Shown piece after piece: positions 7,376 to 15,037 of a stretch of DNA of 25,064 nucleotides (positions within the stretch are counted from its first letter, which is position 1; every line of letters begins with the position of its first letter). The notes under the pieces were generated by a model. The model had not been told where the DNA came from and ran no database searches. It worked only from the letters and a program-made list of their open reading frames with translations. Position numbers and translations under genes: made by a program. The stretch is from DAOPJM01 sp035399665. GTDB taxonomy: Bacteria > Bacillota > Clostridia > Christensenellales > CAG-138. Location: positions 1-25,064 of the forward strand of contig DAOPJM010000026.1 in NCBI GenBank assembly GCA_035399665.1, in the 5' to 3' direction.

Positions 7376-9724
7376 ATGGTTCTGTCGCTCCTATACACCC
7401 TCATGTGCGCGCTGTGCGGCGTTTACATCTCGGAGGTTCTGCTGGCGCATAAACGGCCCACCATAAGGCTGTTCTTCGGTCTTGTGCTTGGGCTGTTCAT
7501 GATGACGTGGCTCCCCTCCCTGTTTGCGTTCATATTTGGCTTCAACACCCTATCGGTGCTTTTGGGGCTTGGCGTCGCGCTGGTGCTTGGTGCTTACTGC
7601 TCGCTGAAGGCTAAGGGGCGTATCGCGGGGCTGAAGAAAGCCATAAACAGGCTCATCCCCTTGGCGGCGCTGCTGCCCATGTTCGCGGTCGGTCTGTACC
7701 TCTTTTTAACGCATATCATCATGCCGGAGGACGGCGCACTCTTTGTCGGGCAGACCACCTACGGCGACCTTGCCATGCACCTTGGGTTCATCTCAAGCAT
7801 CGCCGAGCAGGGCGTTTTCCCACCCGAATACAGCATCTTCCCCGGGCATACCATCAATTACCCCTTTCTAAACGAGGTTTCAAGCTCCGCGCTCTGTGTG
7901 CTGGGTTGCCCTTTGCGCACAGCCTATCTCATACCCGCGATTTACGCCTATGTGCTGGTGCTTGTAGGCGTCTACATCTTCTTTGAGCAGTGGCTTAAGC
8001 GCAAGGGCAGAGCCGTCTTTGCGACGCTGCTGTTCTTCGTTGGCGGCGGCTTCGGCTTCGCGTACTTCTTCGACCTCATCAACAATGGTTCGTCCGCGCT
8101 GTCCACCCTTTTAGGCTCGGGCACCGCCAACAACCTTGTCAACCTTCTGGACGGCTTTTATGAGACGCCGACAAACCTGCCGCGTATCGGGCTTCGCTGG
8201 GTCAACCCCATAGTCGATATGCTTGTGCCGCAAAGGGCCACGCTGTTTGGGTGGGCGTTTCTGTTCCCCTGCCTGTACCTGCTGCACGGTTGGATGTTCA
8301 GCAATGAGCGCAAGAACCTGCCCATACTCATACTTTTGGCGGGCGGGCTGCCGCTGATTCACACCCATTCCTTCCTTGCTCTCGGCGTCATTTCGGGCGT
8401 TTACTGCCTGTATGACCTCATACTGCACTTCAATAAGAGACGGCTTACAGGTTGGCTCATATACGGCGGCGCGGCGATACTCTTGGCTCTGCCGCAGCTT
8501 GTCATATTCACCTTCTCGCAGGCCTCTGAAAGCAGTATGGTTCAGGTTCACTTCAACTGGGCGAACGAGATAGATTCCTACCTTTGGTTCTATGTCAAGA
8601 ACCTCGGTTGGCTGTTCATACTGCTGCCCTTCTCGCTTCTGCTCCTCTCAAAGCGCGACAGACAGATCGTGCTCGCGCCCTTGGTGCTGTGGTTTATAGC
8701 TGAATGCGTAATCTTTCAGCCGAATATCTACGACAACAATAAGCTGCTGTTCGTTTGGTTCGCCTACCTGTGCGGGCTGACCGCAAAGCTCTTGGGGGTG
8801 CTGTACAACAAGGCAAAGCTTTGGACGGAGCGCCGCAGCAGCCCCGAAGCAAGGGCAAGGGCAGACCGAATTGTCTCTGCTCTGCTCTCTGGAGCGGTCT
8901 TTATCTACCTCTTTATCAAGCTGATATCCGCCAAAGGCACTATCGATATGGAGTTTGGCTCTGCGTGTACGCTTATTGTGCTGTTGGGCTTCTGCGCATA
9001 CCTTCAGGGGGTCAGACTTAAGGCGCTCGGGCGCGGCGGGGAGAGCTTCCCAACGATAGTTCACAGCCTGTCGCTCATAGCCTCGTCGGGGCTTATCATA
9101 AGCCTGCTCGTGGTTATGTACAGGCAATATTCAAGCTCCTATATCAGCTTCACAAGCAAGGGGGCGTTCTTCCTGCTCGTGGCCCTTGCGCTGCTCTGCA
9201 CAGCGGCACAGCTGTTGTTCAAGCCTGAAAAGTTGCCTCGCTTTGAGCGTTGGGGCGCGCACACCGCGTTGAGGCTGTGCGCTTATCTTATGTCGATAAC
9301 CCTGTTCCTCTCCGGAGCCATGACCATTGTGCGCGAAATGCGCAGCAAGTATCAGGCTTTTTCGGCAGCTCAGGTTCAAGCGTCCGAGTTCATACTTGAG
9401 AACACAGACCCGGACGCAACCTTCCTTACCGATGCTAACTGGCATCTCAACACCGTGGCGGTGCTGACGGGACGCGACATCGTATGCGGCACCAACACCT
9501 TCCTATACTATCACGGCGTAGACACCACGGAACGCCGCGGCGAGGTAACATCCATGTTCGAAAACCCGATCGACAGCACGGAGCTTTTCGAGAAATACAG
9601 TGTGGACTATGTCTACATCGGCGACTTTGAGCGCGCAAACTATTCACTTGACAATGAGTACTTTGCAGGCTCCTGCGAGCTTATATATGACGCGGGCAAT
9701 ATACAGATATACAAGCTGCCATAG
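7376..9724 (+). CDS. Large polytopic membrane protein, probable GT-C fold glycosyltransferase
   Basis: A 782-residue integral membrane protein with roughly 16-18 hydrophobic helices and a short soluble C-terminal region (about 665-782). The large first extracytoplasmic loop (about 112-170) contains EDG (118-120) and YGDLAMH (129-135, Asp131), placed like the catalytic acidic residues of GT-C enzymes, which use polyprenyl-phosphate-linked sugars. The C-terminal region has a segment beginning ASEFILENTDPDATF and a later VDYVYIGDFE, of the kind often seen after the membrane part of GT-C proteins. The ATG has a GGGGG SD. No specific family name is recognised; the acceptor and sugar are unknown. 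It is the last gene of the ABC-DegV run. Confidence 0.65.
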   Translation: MVLSLLYTLMCALCGVYISEVLLAHKRPTIRLFFGLVLGLFMMTWLPSLFAFIFGFNTLSVLLGLGVALVLGAYCSLKAKGRIAGLKKAINRLIPLAALLPMFAVGLYLFLTHIIMPEDGALFVGQTTYGDLAMHLGFISSIAEQGVFPPEYSIFPGHTINYPFLNEVSSSALCVLGCPLRTAYLIPAIYAYVLVLVGVYIFFEQWLKRKGRAVFATLLFFVGGGFGFAYFFDLINNGSSALSTLLGSGTANNLVNLLDGFYETPTNLPRIGLRWVNPIVDMLVPQRATLFGWAFLFPCLYLLHGWMFSNERKNLPILILLAGGLPLIHTHSFLALGVISGVYCLYDLILHFNKRRLTGWLIYGGAAILLALPQLVIFTFSQASESSMVQVHFNWANEIDSYLWFYVKNLGWLFILLPFSLLLLSKRDRQIVLAPLVLWFIAECVIFQPNIYDNNKLLFVWFAYLCGLTAKLLGVLYNKAKLWTERRSSPEARARADRIVSALLSGAVFIYLFIKLISAKGTIDMEFGSACTLIVLLGFCAYLQGVRLKALGRGGESFPTIVHSLSLIASSGLIISLLVVMYRQYSSSYISFTSKGAFFLLVALALLCTAAQLLFKPEKLPRFERWGAHTALRLCAYLMSITLFLSGAMTIVREMRSKYQAFSAAQVQASEFILENTDPDATFLTDANWHLNTVAVLTGRDIVCGTNTFLYYHGVDTTERRGEVTSMFENPIDSTELFEKYSVDYVYIGDFERANYSLDNEYFAGSCELIYDAGNIQIYKLP

Positions 9725-9823
9725 TAAATTCATTAGTAAATGGTAAAAGCGAATATGGGGCTGACCGTTAATTTATCCGACCTCTGACGCCCTCGCGCGC
9801 CATTTGGTATACGTCGGGACGCG

Positions 9824-9854
9824 CCGTGTAGCACGGGGGGAGCGGCTCTTTTTT
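9824..9854 (+). terminator. Possible terminator after the ABC-DegV-GT-C operon
   Basis: CCGTG (9824-9828) pairs with CACGG (9832-9836). A G-rich segment, a small GAG-CGG-CTC hairpin and six T residues (9849-9854) follow. It is about 100 bp after the stop codon. The structure is imperfect. Confidence 0.35.
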
Positions 9855-9857
9855 CTG

Positions 9858-9986
9858 CAAGCTTGTTTCAAGATCCTTCGGAGCGTTGCTCCTCAGGATG
9901 ACAGTTGAGTTTAACCGCTCTCAAGCACATTCCCTATTCGCCCTTCAACTACCGTTGTCATCCTGAGCGTCAGTCGAAGGATCTTG
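9858..9986. repeat. Two inverted copies of the dispersed repeat
   Basis: Copy 2 (9858-9903, plus orientation) shares 23 identical bases with 7-29 and has an inner hairpin GGAGC-GTT-GCTCC inside ATCCT/AGGAT arms. Copy 3 (9957-9986) is in the opposite orientation, running GTCATCCTGAGCG to CGAAGGATCTTG. Together they form a long inverted repeat with a loop of about 53 bp. The stretch 9725-10131 holds only these repeats and the flanking terminators; no credible gene was seen in it. Confidence 0.75.
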
Positions 9987-10083
9987 CTAAAGGCTTGAGT
10001 AGTCAAGAGGCGCTCACGGCGGAAACAGCTTGTCCCGCGGGGAGTTCGCGTCACTTGCATAGGTTTTACTGTAAAGCAACAAA

Positions 10084-10116
10084 ATAGGCTGTCCGATTCT
10101 ATGTCGGAGAGCCTAT
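10084..10116 (-). terminator. Rho-independent terminator of the five-gene lipid operon
   Basis: ATAGGCT-G-TCCGA (10084-10096) pairs with TCGGA-G-AGCCTAT (10104-10116) with one internal mismatch and a 7-nt loop. On the minus strand it is followed by TTTTGTTGC. It lies 15 bp after the stop codon of the LRAT-like gene. It may also work on the plus strand, where ATTTCTTT follows. Confidence 0.75.
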
Positions 10117-10131
10117 ATTTCTTTACCTATG

Positions 10132-10548
10132 CTATTGTTCCCGAACCTTATTGAGCTTGCGGCGAACCTCTTGGCGAACGCCGTCCACAAGGCTTGACCT
10201 TGGTTCACCGAACATGCACTCCATCGCGAAATGCTCGCAGTTGTTGTGCAGTATATCATAGCCGCCCTGCCCTAACCTTGAGAGCGCATACTTCACGGTC
10301 TCGTTTGCCGAGCGCTTTGTGAAAAGCTCCTTCATGCTCGGCGCTCCAACCTCCACGCACCCGCCGTGAGCGAAGGTCACAAGGTCGCTTGTCAGCACCG
10401 CGACGTCCTCGCTTTTTATTCCGCTGTTGTCGGGATAGCCGAACTGCACCACCTGTCCTTCATCAACATAAATCCCGTAGTGGTGATAGAACTTCACCGC
10501 AACCCTTATCATGTCGCCGTATGTCGGCTCACCCTCTGTCCATCTCAT
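10132..10548 (-). CDS. LRAT/NlpC-P60-like protein, possible acyltransferase or hydrolase
   Basis: A 138-residue protein of the lecithin retinol acyltransferase (LRAT, H-REV107-like) branch of the NlpC/P60 papain-like fold. Characterised members take an acyl chain from a phospholipid through a cysteine thioester and pass it to an alcohol, an amine or water. HYGIYV (His23) and NNCEHFA (Cys104, the nucleophile in the family's NCEHF motif) are clear. The place of the second His is Gln35 in VVQFG. There is no signal peptide or membrane helix, so it is probably cytoplasmic. The ATG at 10548 lies inside the end of the ACP gene (20-bp overlap) and has a GAGG SD. It is the last gene of the operon. The substrate is unknown. 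Confidence 0.72.
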   Translation of the reverse strand: MRWTEGEPTYGDMIRVAVKFYHHYGIYVDEGQVVQFGYPDNSGIKSEDVAVLTSDLVTFAHGGCVEVGAPSMKELFTKRSANETVKYALSRLGQGGYDILHNNCEHFAMECMFGEPRSSLVDGVRQEVRRKLNKVREQ

Positions 10549-10777
10549 TCTTGGCCTCTATCCTCTTGACAACGTCGCCTACGGTTTGAATATGACCGAT
10601 ATCGCTGTTTAGGAACTTAACCCCAAACTCCTCCTCAAGAGCTATCGCCATATACAAAAGCCCCACGGAGTTGATACCGAGATCCTTGAGCTTCGTGTCC
10701 TCATTCGCTCCGCTTATATCAATTTCATCGTCGAATACCTGTTTGACCACCGCACAAAGGCGCTGCATGGCGTCCAT
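10529..10777 (-). CDS. Stand-alone acyl carrier protein
   Basis: An 82-residue four-helix acyl carrier protein. The phosphopantetheine site is Ser37 in DLGINS (32-37), followed by the usual helix II and an acidic GVKF segment. It starts 1 nt after the stop of the first PlsC-like gene (TGATATG) and its end overlaps the LRAT-like gene by 20 bp, so translation is probably coupled. No fatty-acid synthesis gene is adjacent, so it is probably a dedicated carrier for this operon rather than the housekeeping AcpP. It likely receives an acyl group from the ligase encoded upstream. Confidence 0.88.
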   Translation of the reverse strand: MDAMQRLCAVVKQVFDDEIDISGANEDTKLKDLGINSVGLLYMAIALEEEFGVKFLNSDIGHIQTVGDVVKRIEAKNEMDRG

Positions 10778-10778
10778 A

Positions 10779-11459
10779 TCAATCCTTGCCTTTCCCGCGT
10801 TCTAACACGTCTTTACACTCTATTGTTCGCTTCAAAAGTTCGTTTGTCAAAAGCTCTATGTCAGCCATCCCCGGCAAGCGCTTCTTGCAGTAATCGCTGC
10901 ACACAAGCGGGTTGCCCATGACTGCGCGCATCCTTTTATACCACTTGCTCCTCGGCTCAAAGTACATCGGTATGATGGGAACCCCCGCCTGCATCGCGAT
11001 AAGAACCGCGCCCTGCTTGATATTATCCAGCCTGTCGTCCCTTGAAATACCGCCCTGTGGAAACATCGCTACAATCCTGCCGTCCTTTAGGAGCTTGACC
11101 GCCTGCTTTATACACTCAATGTCCGCTATGTCGCGGTCGATCCTGATGCAGCCCATGCCCTTCATAAGCACGCTCCTCATGCCTCCGTCCATGGTCTCCT
11201 TGGAGGTAATCATGAACACGCGCCTGTACCAGAACGCGCCGTAAATCTTGAAGGGATCGGCGAAGCTCGTATGGTTGGCGACGACAAGAGCGCCGCCCCT
11301 CACGGGCCAAAGCTCCTCGCCCCCGTCCTTGGTGTAAACCTTGAACCTGAACGCAAGCCTTGCGGGTATGGCAAACAGCCGCCCGAAGTCCATGGCAATG
11401 TATTTCGGCTCAAAAATCTTTAGGAATCGGCTTTTTTGCTTCTTTGGCTCCGTAGTCAC
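10779..11459 (-). CDS. PlsC-like 1-acyl-glycerol-3-phosphate-type acyltransferase, copy A
   Basis: A 226-residue membrane-associated acyltransferase of the PlsC/LPLAT family. Motif I is NHTSFADP (HX4D, His63 and Asp68), motif II region is GCIRIDRD, motif III is FPQGGIS (133-139) and motif IV is VPIIPMYF. The usual motif III Glu (FPEG) is Gln135, which may alter acceptor binding. The start is GTG at 11459, overlapping the stop of the next upstream gene as GTGA. Family members move an acyl chain from acyl-ACP or acyl-CoA to a lysophospholipid or similar acceptor. Here the donor is probably one of the operon's carrier proteins; the acceptor is unknown. Confidence 0.83.
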   Translation of the reverse strand: MTTEPKKQKSRFLKIFEPKYIAMDFGRLFAIPARLAFRFKVYTKDGGEELWPVRGGALVVANHTSFADPFKIYGAFWYRRVFMITSKETMDGGMRSVLMKGMGCIRIDRDIADIECIKQAVKLLKDGRIVAMFPQGGISRDDRLDNIKQGAVLIAMQAGVPIIPMYFEPRSKWYKRMRAVMGNPLVCSDYCKKRLPGMADIELLTNELLKRTIECKDVLERGKGKD

Positions 11460-12112
11460 TTCACCGCTGTCCTTCTCTTGAGTTCTTCGCCTAAGGCAAA
11501 CACCTTGTCCTGAAGCACCTGCGTCAGCCGCTCTATCTCCGCTCCGTCAGGCTCCTTTTCGTCTGTCCATTCCCTAATGTCTATCGCCTCGCCTATCATG
11601 ACGTGCGCCCTCTTAAGCAGCCCGTAGCTGCCGTCGGTGAACACAGGGATTATCGGAGCGAAAGTGCGAAGGGCTATATAGCTCACGCTGGGCTTGAAGG
11701 GCCATTCCTTATCGCCCACGGGCAGACGCCCCTGCGGAAATACAGCTACGACCTCGCCGTTGTCAAGGGCTTGCAGCGTTCTCGCAATGAATCCGAAATC
11801 AAAGGCGTTCCTGTCCACCCTGATTCCGCCCAGCATATTTAGGAACCTTGCGAATCCCTTGCCCTTGTTGTACATGACCTCAGCTATGAGTATTCGCAGC
11901 GTGCGCCCGAAAAATACCATCATGTACAGCACATAGTCCGAAAGTTTTTTATGGTTTGACACGAGCAAACACGGCGCGGGCAAACGCCGCTTTGCGTTCT
12001 CGTTCTCATAATACAGTTTCCACTTGAAAAAGAGCAGCGCGGGCAGAAACCCACTCAGCTTCACAAAGCCCAAGACGGGCTTGCAGGGTTTTTCGTCGCT
12101 CCCAAAGCTCAC
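11456..12112 (-). CDS. PlsC-like acyltransferase, copy B
   Basis: A 218-residue PlsC/LPLAT-family protein, diverged from copy A downstream. Motif I is NHKKLSDY (HX4D, His54 and Asp59), motif II region is GGIRVDRN, motif III is FPQGRLP (125-131) and motif IV is APIIPVF. As in copy A, the motif III Glu is Gln (127). A hydrophobic stretch near 20-30 may attach it to the membrane. The GTG start at 12112 overlaps the ligase stop (GTGA), and its own stop overlaps copy A in the same way. Two acyltransferases in series could acylate two positions of one acceptor. Confidence 0.82.
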   Translation of the reverse strand: MSFGSDEKPCKPVLGFVKLSGFLPALLFFKWKLYYENENAKRRLPAPCLLVSNHKKLSDYVLYMMVFFGRTLRILIAEVMYNKGKGFARFLNMLGGIRVDRNAFDFGFIARTLQALDNGEVVAVFPQGRLPVGDKEWPFKPSVSYIALRTFAPIIPVFTDGSYGLLKRAHVMIGEAIDIREWTDEKEPDGAEIERLTQVLQDKVFALGEELKRRTAVK

Positions 12113-14055
12113 ATATGCCTCCTGATGTAGCGACAGACCTCACGCACGGTGTAGCAGTAGGTCTCTCTCTCGTTGGCGGTGAAAGTTCCAAACTCATCGT
12201 ACAGCAGGGTCATGAGTGTGAAGTACTCAATACTCGACCCGCCTAAATCGTTCATGAAATGAGCGTCGTCGCCCACCTTATCCGCGTCCTCGTGCAATGC
12301 CTTGGCGAACAATGAACGCACCTTTTGGGACAGGGCGTCATTAGGGTCGAAATCGTCCGATGAAACCTGTCGGACTTTTGCCGCAAGCTCGGCGAAAGGA
12401 ACGAGCTTCACGCCATCGTTCGCTATGGCTCGCCTCAAGGCCATCCTGCCCACCTTGACGGCGGTCGTGACGGCTATGGGGTCATAGGTAAAGAAAAAGT
12501 CCTGTACCCTTGTAACCGAAGGCAGCGCCTTGTTCACCGCGTATGCCTCGTCGATGAGCCCTTGCAGCATCGCGGCGGAAAGGTATTCGCTTATCTGAAC
12601 GATGAGCGTAAGCCGCTCAGAGCCGTCAGCCGTGGGCATACCCAAGACGCAATAGTGCAGGGCGTCACGCAGCAGCAAATGCTCCTCTATCATGTCGGGG
12701 TTGATATTCTCGCCGTTCTCCCCAATCACCGCGTCGCTCATTCTGCCGCGATAGAAATAGTATCCGTTCGAGCAGTCCACTATGTCGCCCGTGTCAAGCC
12801 AGTCGGAGGTAATAATCTCCTTGCCGTTGACCAGCTTCCTATGACTTATAGACGATCCGCGTATCTCAAGCGTACCCCGCTCGTTGATGCGGTACTCTAC
12901 CGATGAAAAGGGGCGTCCGAGTGAATTTTGATTGAGGTTCGAAGGTCCGTTCCTAAGGTCAACCGAGCTTATGCCGACCTCGCTCATGCCAAAGCCCGTG
13001 CGCATGGAGTAGCCTATCGCGTTAAAGAAATACAGCGTATCCAAATTGATGCTGCTGCCGCCCGAAATACAGTACTGTATCGACCTGCCCAAAAGCCTGT
13101 CTGTCACGCTGCGCATGAGCCACTTTGAAACCCCCGCGCCTATGCCGGGGAAAAGGTTCTGTATCTTGGTACACAGCTCAAGTCCGCTGTTAAGCTGCTT
13201 TAGAGTTTTCGGGTTCTTCTCCGCTTCCTTGAACACCTGCTTTACCATGGTGTTCCACAGAAGCGGCACCGCGAAGATGTGTGTCACTTGGAATTTTCGG
13301 CATGTGTTAAGTATGCTGTCGCCGGAATAGTCAGGCAAAAACACGAAGGAGCAGCCGAAGAAGGAGAACCAAAAGTAGACGGCGACAAGGCCGAATATGT
13401 GATAGAAGGGCAGGAACGCAAGCTGCTTTAGGTGACCCTTGTAGTGGTTTGCCATCTTGGGACACTCCTCAAGTATGGCCCTGGCCGAGAGTATCTGTTC
13501 CGAAACCTCCCGCCCCCTATAAAAGCACACCGTCTCCTTCAGCGTCGTAGCGGAGGTTGACAGGGCTATCTCGTCCTCGAAATCGCCTTCAAAGCCCTCG
13601 CCGTCCGTTTGCGGCAGGGAAGCATAGTCTATATATTGCGCGTCAAGCTCCGTGGGCTTCAGCCCCACTACATAATGAATGTTCAGCGTTTTCAATATGC
13701 CCGCGGAAAGCTTCTTTGGGTAACGGCAGTTCACAAGATACGGCTTGTTGCCGCTCCTGAGTATCGCCCAAAACGCGACTATCCATTCGGGGCAGCTCTC
13801 CATCTCAAGCCCGACATAGCCGTGGCTCGAGCCTATGAGCTTATACAGTCCCTCAGACGCCTTCAAAACCGCGTCGTATATCTGTCCGTAGGTAAGCTGC
13901 TCTGTGCGATGAACCGCCATCCTCTCGGCAAAGAGTATATCCCTTGCCTCGAAGGTGACGTCAAAAATCGCCCTAAAGCTCTTGTCGCTCGATTCGAGCG
14001 CGCCCCCCTTGATCTCGACCACATGACGGATCCAGCTCTTTCTTTTTCGTCCCAC
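12109..14055 (-). CDS. AMP-forming acyl ligase (ANL family) with fused C-terminal carrier domain
   Basis: A protein of about 648 residues that should activate a carboxylic acid with ATP and load it on a carrier. Residues 1-550 are the adenylation domain: GFGMSE (about 355-360, A5), DWLDTGD (about 419-425, A7), YRGRMSDAVIGENGENI (A8) and AVKVGRMALRR (A10 region, about 533-543). The P-loop is degenerate, STSATTLKE where TSGTTGxPK is usual. Residues 575-649 form a carrier domain with DLGGSS (attachment Ser near 609). GTG at 14055 is preferred because AGGA is 7 nt upstream; TTG at 14058 is also possible. It is the first gene of the operon, with a promoter at 14083-14111. A long-chain fatty acid is the likely substrate but is not proven. 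Confidence 0.85.
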   Translation of the reverse strand: MGRKRKSWIRHVVEIKGGALESSDKSFRAIFDVTFEARDILFAERMAVHRTEQLTYGQIYDAVLKASEGLYKLIGSSHGYVGLEMESCPEWIVAFWAILRSGNKPYLVNCRYPKKLSAGILKTLNIHYVVGLKPTELDAQYIDYASLPQTDGEGFEGDFEDEIALSTSATTLKETVCFYRGREVSEQILSARAILEECPKMANHYKGHLKQLAFLPFYHIFGLVAVYFWFSFFGCSFVFLPDYSGDSILNTCRKFQVTHIFAVPLLWNTMVKQVFKEAEKNPKTLKQLNSGLELCTKIQNLFPGIGAGVSKWLMRSVTDRLLGRSIQYCISGGSSINLDTLYFFNAIGYSMRTGFGMSEVGISSVDLRNGPSNLNQNSLGRPFSSVEYRINERGTLEIRGSSISHRKLVNGKEIITSDWLDTGDIVDCSNGYYFYRGRMSDAVIGENGENINPDMIEEHLLLRDALHYCVLGMPTADGSERLTLIVQISEYLSAAMLQGLIDEAYAVNKALPSVTRVQDFFFTYDPIAVTTAVKVGRMALRRAIANDGVKLVPFAELAAKVRQVSSDDFDPNDALSQKVRSLFAKALHEDADKVGDDAHFMNDLGGSSIEYFTLMTLLYDEFGTFTANERETYCYTVREVCRYIRRHM

Positions 14056-14082
14056 CAACTAATCCTACCTTCCCAACTGAAT

Positions 14083-14111
14083 ATTCTAAAGCAACAACCC
14101 GCAAAAGTCAA
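14083..14111 (-). promoter_or_regulatory. SigA-type promoter of the lipid operon
   Basis: On the minus strand, TTGACT (14111-14106) and TAGAAT (14088-14083) are separated by 17 bp. The expected start near 14076 gives a leader of about 20 nt with purine-rich SD-like sequence before the GTG at 14055. Confidence 0.6.
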
Positions 14112-14194
14112 CACCCTGTGCCCTTGTCTAAAAGATACCCCCATTATTCAATCAAGCCTGCCCTCCGCCGCCCGTTGAGACTTCTTTTTGCATA

Positions 14195-14235
14195 ATCGAA
14201 AGCGTCTTATAACAGAACTCTGATTTTCTTTCGAT
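14195..14235. other. Nested inverted repeats in the divergent lipid operon/ytxC intergenic region
   Basis: ATCGAAAG (14195-14202) and CTTTCGAT (14228-14235) are perfect inverted copies, and the palindrome CAGAACTCTG (14213-14222) lies between them. The element sits between two divergent genes, upstream of the mapped lipid-operon promoter. It could be an operator or a hairpin. Confidence 0.35.
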
Positions 14236-14305
14236 ACTCATAATCTTTGCGCGACCTGCACAGAATATTCAAGCGGCTTCATATAATACTTTGAAGGAGT
14301 ACGCT

Positions 14306-15022
14306 ATGCCGAGTTGGACTTTGACTTCCGATGAATACGATATAGACCTCTGTAAGGCGCTCTCGCGCCGTCTTCCCTCCGCCGAGCTTTCATGCGAAAG
14401 CGACGCCGTGACAGTGTGCACAAAGGGCGGCGGATACGCGCAGACCGCCAAAGCCTTTGCCATGGTGCTTGTGCGCGATATGCAGCATTTCGTGCTGGCG
14501 CGCATGGTGGACGATTTGCCGTTGACCCTCTCGGAAAAGCAGGAGGTGCTTACCGACGCTTTGTGCAGGGCGCGGGCGCAGGAGAATACGCTTGCTCTTG
14601 AGCGCGAGCTTGAGAACTACCTTCGCGAGAGCGATACGCTCTGTCTTGACGGCTTTCTGCGCTTCCGTATGCAGGACATTCTGCTCTGTTGGGAGCTTTG
14701 CTGTGAGCAGGCCGCGACCGAGGCGCTTATGTGCAAGGAGTACGATGAGCTGACCTCAGCCCTCAACGAGTATGTGGGCAGGCGCCCTGCGCGTATGGCG
14801 GAGCTGATGCTGTGCATACACGCCGACGGAAGCTGTACTCTCACAGACGATTCGCTTATTCGCATAGAATACGTGGACTGCTCCCCCGACGGCGTTGTGC
14901 GGCTGCTCATCAACATGGCCCCCGAAAGGCTTGTCATCTGCGACCTTTCCGGAAGACCAAAAAACCGCCTCACGGAAACCCTTGCAAGGGTGTTCCGCGG
15001 GCGGGTGAAGGTTTACCGATAA
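14306..15022 (+). CDS. ytxC: YtxC-like putative sporulation protein
   Basis: A 238-residue soluble protein resembling the YtxC family, which is found in spore-forming Bacillota and has no known biochemical activity. The central block with DGFLRFRMQDIL followed by KEYDEL and a later LMLCIHADGSCTLTD matches the family layout. The ATG at 14306 is chosen because AAGGAG (14294-14299) sits 6 nt upstream; a TTG at 14291 is in frame but would include the SD. A TATAAT is present at 14282-14287, with no clear -35 box. The gene is divergent from the lipid operon and convergent with the DUF368 gene. Family assignment is by motif pattern alone. Confidence 0.65.
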   Translation: MPSWTLTSDEYDIDLCKALSRRLPSAELSCESDAVTVCTKGGGYAQTAKAFAMVLVRDMQHFVLARMVDDLPLTLSEKQEVLTDALCRARAQENTLALERELENYLRESDTLCLDGFLRFRMQDILLCWELCCEQAATEALMCKEYDELTSALNEYVGRRPARMAELMLCIHADGSCTLTDDSLIRIEYVDCSPDGVVRLLINMAPERLVICDLSGRPKNRLTETLARVFRGRVKVYR

Positions 15023-15037
15023 AGGCGTTTAGCCTTT
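15021..15037. terminator. Small hairpin shared by the ends of ytxC and the DUF368 gene
   Basis: AAAGGC (15021-15026) pairs with GCCTTT (15032-15037) around GTTTA. It covers the stop codons of both convergent genes, which are only 6 bp apart. The stem is short and has no long T-run, so it may be a weak two-way terminator. Confidence 0.4.

Noticed and set aside
9905..10087. 60-codon open frame in the repeat region
   Set aside because: It reads through dispersed-repeat copy 3 and has no SD; not a gene.
14263..14287. SigE-type promoter for ytxC (GAATATT at 14263 and CATATAAT at 14280)
   Set aside because: Both boxes resemble the consensus but the spacing is 10 nt instead of 14-15.
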